Positions 62,600 through 64,000 of a stretch of 64,000 nucleotides of DNA are shown here, one piece after another. The position numbers and the translations under genes were made by a program. The notes under the pieces are model-generated. The model made no database searches and had not been told where the DNA came from. It saw only the letters and a list, made by a program, of their open reading frames with translations. This stretch comes from Shewanella loihica PV-4 (GTDB taxonomy: Bacteria > Pseudomonadota > Gammaproteobacteria > Enterobacterales > Shewanellaceae). The stretch is from NCBI RefSeq assembly GCF_000016065.1, contig NC_009092.1:1550001-1614000 (forward strand). The letters run 5' to 3'. The first letter of the stretch is position 1. The number at the start of each line of letters is the position of its first letter.

Positions 62600-63574
62600 A
62601 TGTCCACCGAGATAAAAAACTACGGCGATGCCCAATTTTCCGATATGCGCGCTCAAGTACAACAAGCTAATGATGAAATAGACCTTAGAGAACTGTTTTC
62701 AGTCATCTGGCAAGGCAAGTGGTTAATTATAGCCATAACGGCCGTATTTGCGATTGGTTCGGTTGTTTTTGCGATTATGCAGCCTAATATCTATAAATCT
62801 GAGGCGCTTTTAGCCCCCGCAAGTGAGGAGCAAGGAGGCGGTTTAAGTGCTTTAGCTTCTCAGTTTGGCGGCTTAGCGAGTATGGCTGGTATTAACTTAG
62901 GTAGCGGCGGTGGCGTTGATAAGACTAAGATGGCCATTGAGGTGATGAAATCGCGCCAGTTTGCGAGTGATTTCATTAAAAAGCACAATCTTTTACCTGA
63001 TTTGATGGCCGCAGAAAAATGGAACATGGCTGATAACGGCATTGTCTATGACAATGAGTTATATGATGTTGAATCAAAAAAATGGGTAAGAGAAGTTAAA
63101 GCCCCTTTCAAGCCTGAACCATCAATGCAGGAAGCTTTTAAAGAATTTAGCAAAGTAGTTAGTGTTAACTCAGCAAAGGACACTGGCATGGTAACCGTAT
63201 CTGTAGAGCATTTATCGCCAGCGGTTGCTCAACAATGGGTCAATTGGCTAGTTGAAGATATCAATAAAGTCATGAAAGAGCGTGATGTAGCAGAGGCTAT
63301 CCGCAGCAGCGACTTTTTAAACAAGCAAATTGCACAGACGAACGTTGCTGATATACGCGCTATTTTATACAAGCTAATCGAAGAGCAAGCCAAAACCATT
63401 ATGTTCGCTGAAGTACGTGATGAATATGTATTCAAGACGATCGACCCAGCATTGGTCCCTGAAGAAAAGGCCAAACCCAAAAGAGCACTAATATGTGTAT
63501 TAGGTACCATGCTAGGTGGTATGTTAGCTGTAATGCTGGTTCTTATAAAATATTTCGTAAGAAGAGAAAGCTAG
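62600..63574 (+). CDS. Polysaccharide chain-length regulator (Wzz/OtnB-like)
   Basis: A 324-residue protein from the ATG at 62600 (an ATG at 62576 adds eight residues and has a close AGGA; either is possible). N-terminal membrane segment about 50-72 (WLIIAITAVFAIGSVVFAIM), a periplasmic domain, and a C-terminal membrane segment after VPEEKAKPKRALI with the proline-rich Wzz motif. It sets polymer length with Wzy. It follows the exporter by 85 bases, and no kinase domain is present. Confidence 0.9.
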   Translation: MSTEIKNYGDAQFSDMRAQVQQANDEIDLRELFSVIWQGKWLIIAITAVFAIGSVVFAIMQPNIYKSEALLAPASEEQGGGLSALASQFGGLASMAGINLGSGGGVDKTKMAIEVMKSRQFASDFIKKHNLLPDLMAAEKWNMADNGIVYDNELYDVESKKWVREVKAPFKPEPSMQEAFKEFSKVVSVNSAKDTGMVTVSVEHLSPAVAQQWVNWLVEDINKVMKERDVAEAIRSSDFLNKQIAQTNVADIRAILYKLIEEQAKTIMFAEVRDEYVFKTIDPALVPEEKAKPKRALICVLGTMLGGMLAVMLVLIKYFVRRES

Positions 63575-63791
63575 ACGAAAACTTTTAAGGGTCTATGGGG
63601 ACCAATGCTGTTTAATAAAGAGCAGAAAAAAGTAAAACCTAAGCTCTGTAAGGGATAACGAAGATTCGATTGTCTCAAAATGGATAAAAAGTGTCTCAGT
63701 TGGGTTTGAAAGACTGAGATGTGATAGTGAAATTTATCATTCCTAAATAGCCATTTAGTATGGCTAAATTCATCAAATTTGGTAGTAAAAA
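63575..63791 (+). other. 217-base gap between wzz and rmlB with small hairpins
   Basis: AT-rich. It contains stem-loops CTCAGT...ACTGAG (near 63694-63719) and TAGCCAT / ATGGCTA (63748-63754 and 63760-63766). Neither is followed by a T run. No gene seen; no clear promoter for rmlB. Confidence 0.5.
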
Positions 63792-64000
63792 ATGAAGATT
63801 CTAGTCACAGGTGGAGCCGGATTTATCGGCTCTGCGGTCGTTCGTCATATTATCAACAATACACAAGATAGTGTAATTAATGTCGACAAGTTAACTTACG
63901 CTGGCAATCTTGAGTCACTCGTGAGCGTAGATAAAGATGAAAGATACGCTTTTGAGCAAGTTGATATCTGTGATCGAGCAGAATTAGATAGGGTCTTTAA
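63792..64000 (+). CDS. rmlB: dTDP-glucose 4,6-dehydratase RmlB, N-terminal part (runs off window)
   Basis: The first 69 residues start [20 protein letters not shown] with the NAD-binding GGAGFIG motif. [14 protein letters not shown] is the typical RmlB continuation. RmlB makes dTDP-4-keto-6-deoxyglucose for rhamnose and related sugars. It marks the start of the sugar-nucleotide section of the cluster. The rest is outside the window. Confidence 0.92.
   Translation, partial: MKILVTGGAGFIGSAVVRHIINNTQDSVINVDKLTYAGNLESLVSVDKDERYAFEQVDICDRAELDRVF

Noticed and set aside
1-64000. tRNA, rRNA or CRISPR arrays
   Set aside because: No cloverleaf-like sequence, rRNA segment or regularly spaced repeat series was found on reading the intergenic regions.

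Overview
The window is a chromosomal segment of a polarly flagellated marine gammaproteobacterium, most likely a Shewanella. Gene order, the FlrA/FlrB/FlrC regulators, two adjacent flagellins and the CheW-ParP-ParC polar array genes all fit that genus. The fairly GC-rich coding sequence would suit a species like S. loihica, but the species is an inference. About 51 kb is a nearly complete polar flagellum and chemotaxis cluster. The remainder is an envelope/stress segment and the start of a surface polysaccharide cluster.

Layout. 1-4502: end of flgO, flgP, then flgN-flgM-flgA on the minus strand, cheV and cheR. 4691-15544: rod, hook and hook-filament genes flgBCDE, flgFGHIJ and flgKL. 15632-20171: flagellins flaA and flaB, then flaG, fliD, a FliT/FlaI-like gene and fliS. 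20438-24451: regulators flrA and flrB-flrC. 24648-38166: fliEFGHIJ, fliK, fliLMNOPQR and flhB. 38319-43452: flhA, flhF, flhG and fliA. 43495-51556: cheY, cheZ, cheA, cheB, an unknown membrane protein, parC, parP, cheW and a DUF2802-type protein. 51587-54096 (minus strand): a FliK-like protein with a free-standing FlhB C-terminal-domain homologue. 54284-57875: mlaA, an rssB-like regulator and a POT peptide transporter. 58453-64000: rfaH, a long leader with two ops elements and strong hairpins, a Wza/OtnA-like exporter, a Wzz-like chain-length regulator and the start of rmlB.

Regulation read from the sequence. Six -24/-12 promoters with the exact GG-N10-GC spacing precede flgB, flgF, flrB, fliE, fliK and flhA. 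Sigma-28-type promoters precede flaB and flgM. This matches the known FlrA -> FlrBC -> FliA hierarchy of Vibrio and Shewanella: FlrA (sigma-54) turns on early genes, FlrC the hook-basal-body genes, and FliA the late genes once FlgM is exported. flaA shows neither promoter type and may be read from a sigma-70 promoter.

Points most worth a second look: the double ops/hairpin leader next to rfaH itself; the FliK-like/FlhB-CTD-like pair outside the export operon; three copies of an acidic motif in the CheA linker, probably the polar-localisation region; NPEH in place of NPTH in FlhB; the unknown protein between cheB and parC; and a MITE-like element between fliJ and fliK. No tRNA, rRNA, CRISPR array, transposase or phage gene was seen.
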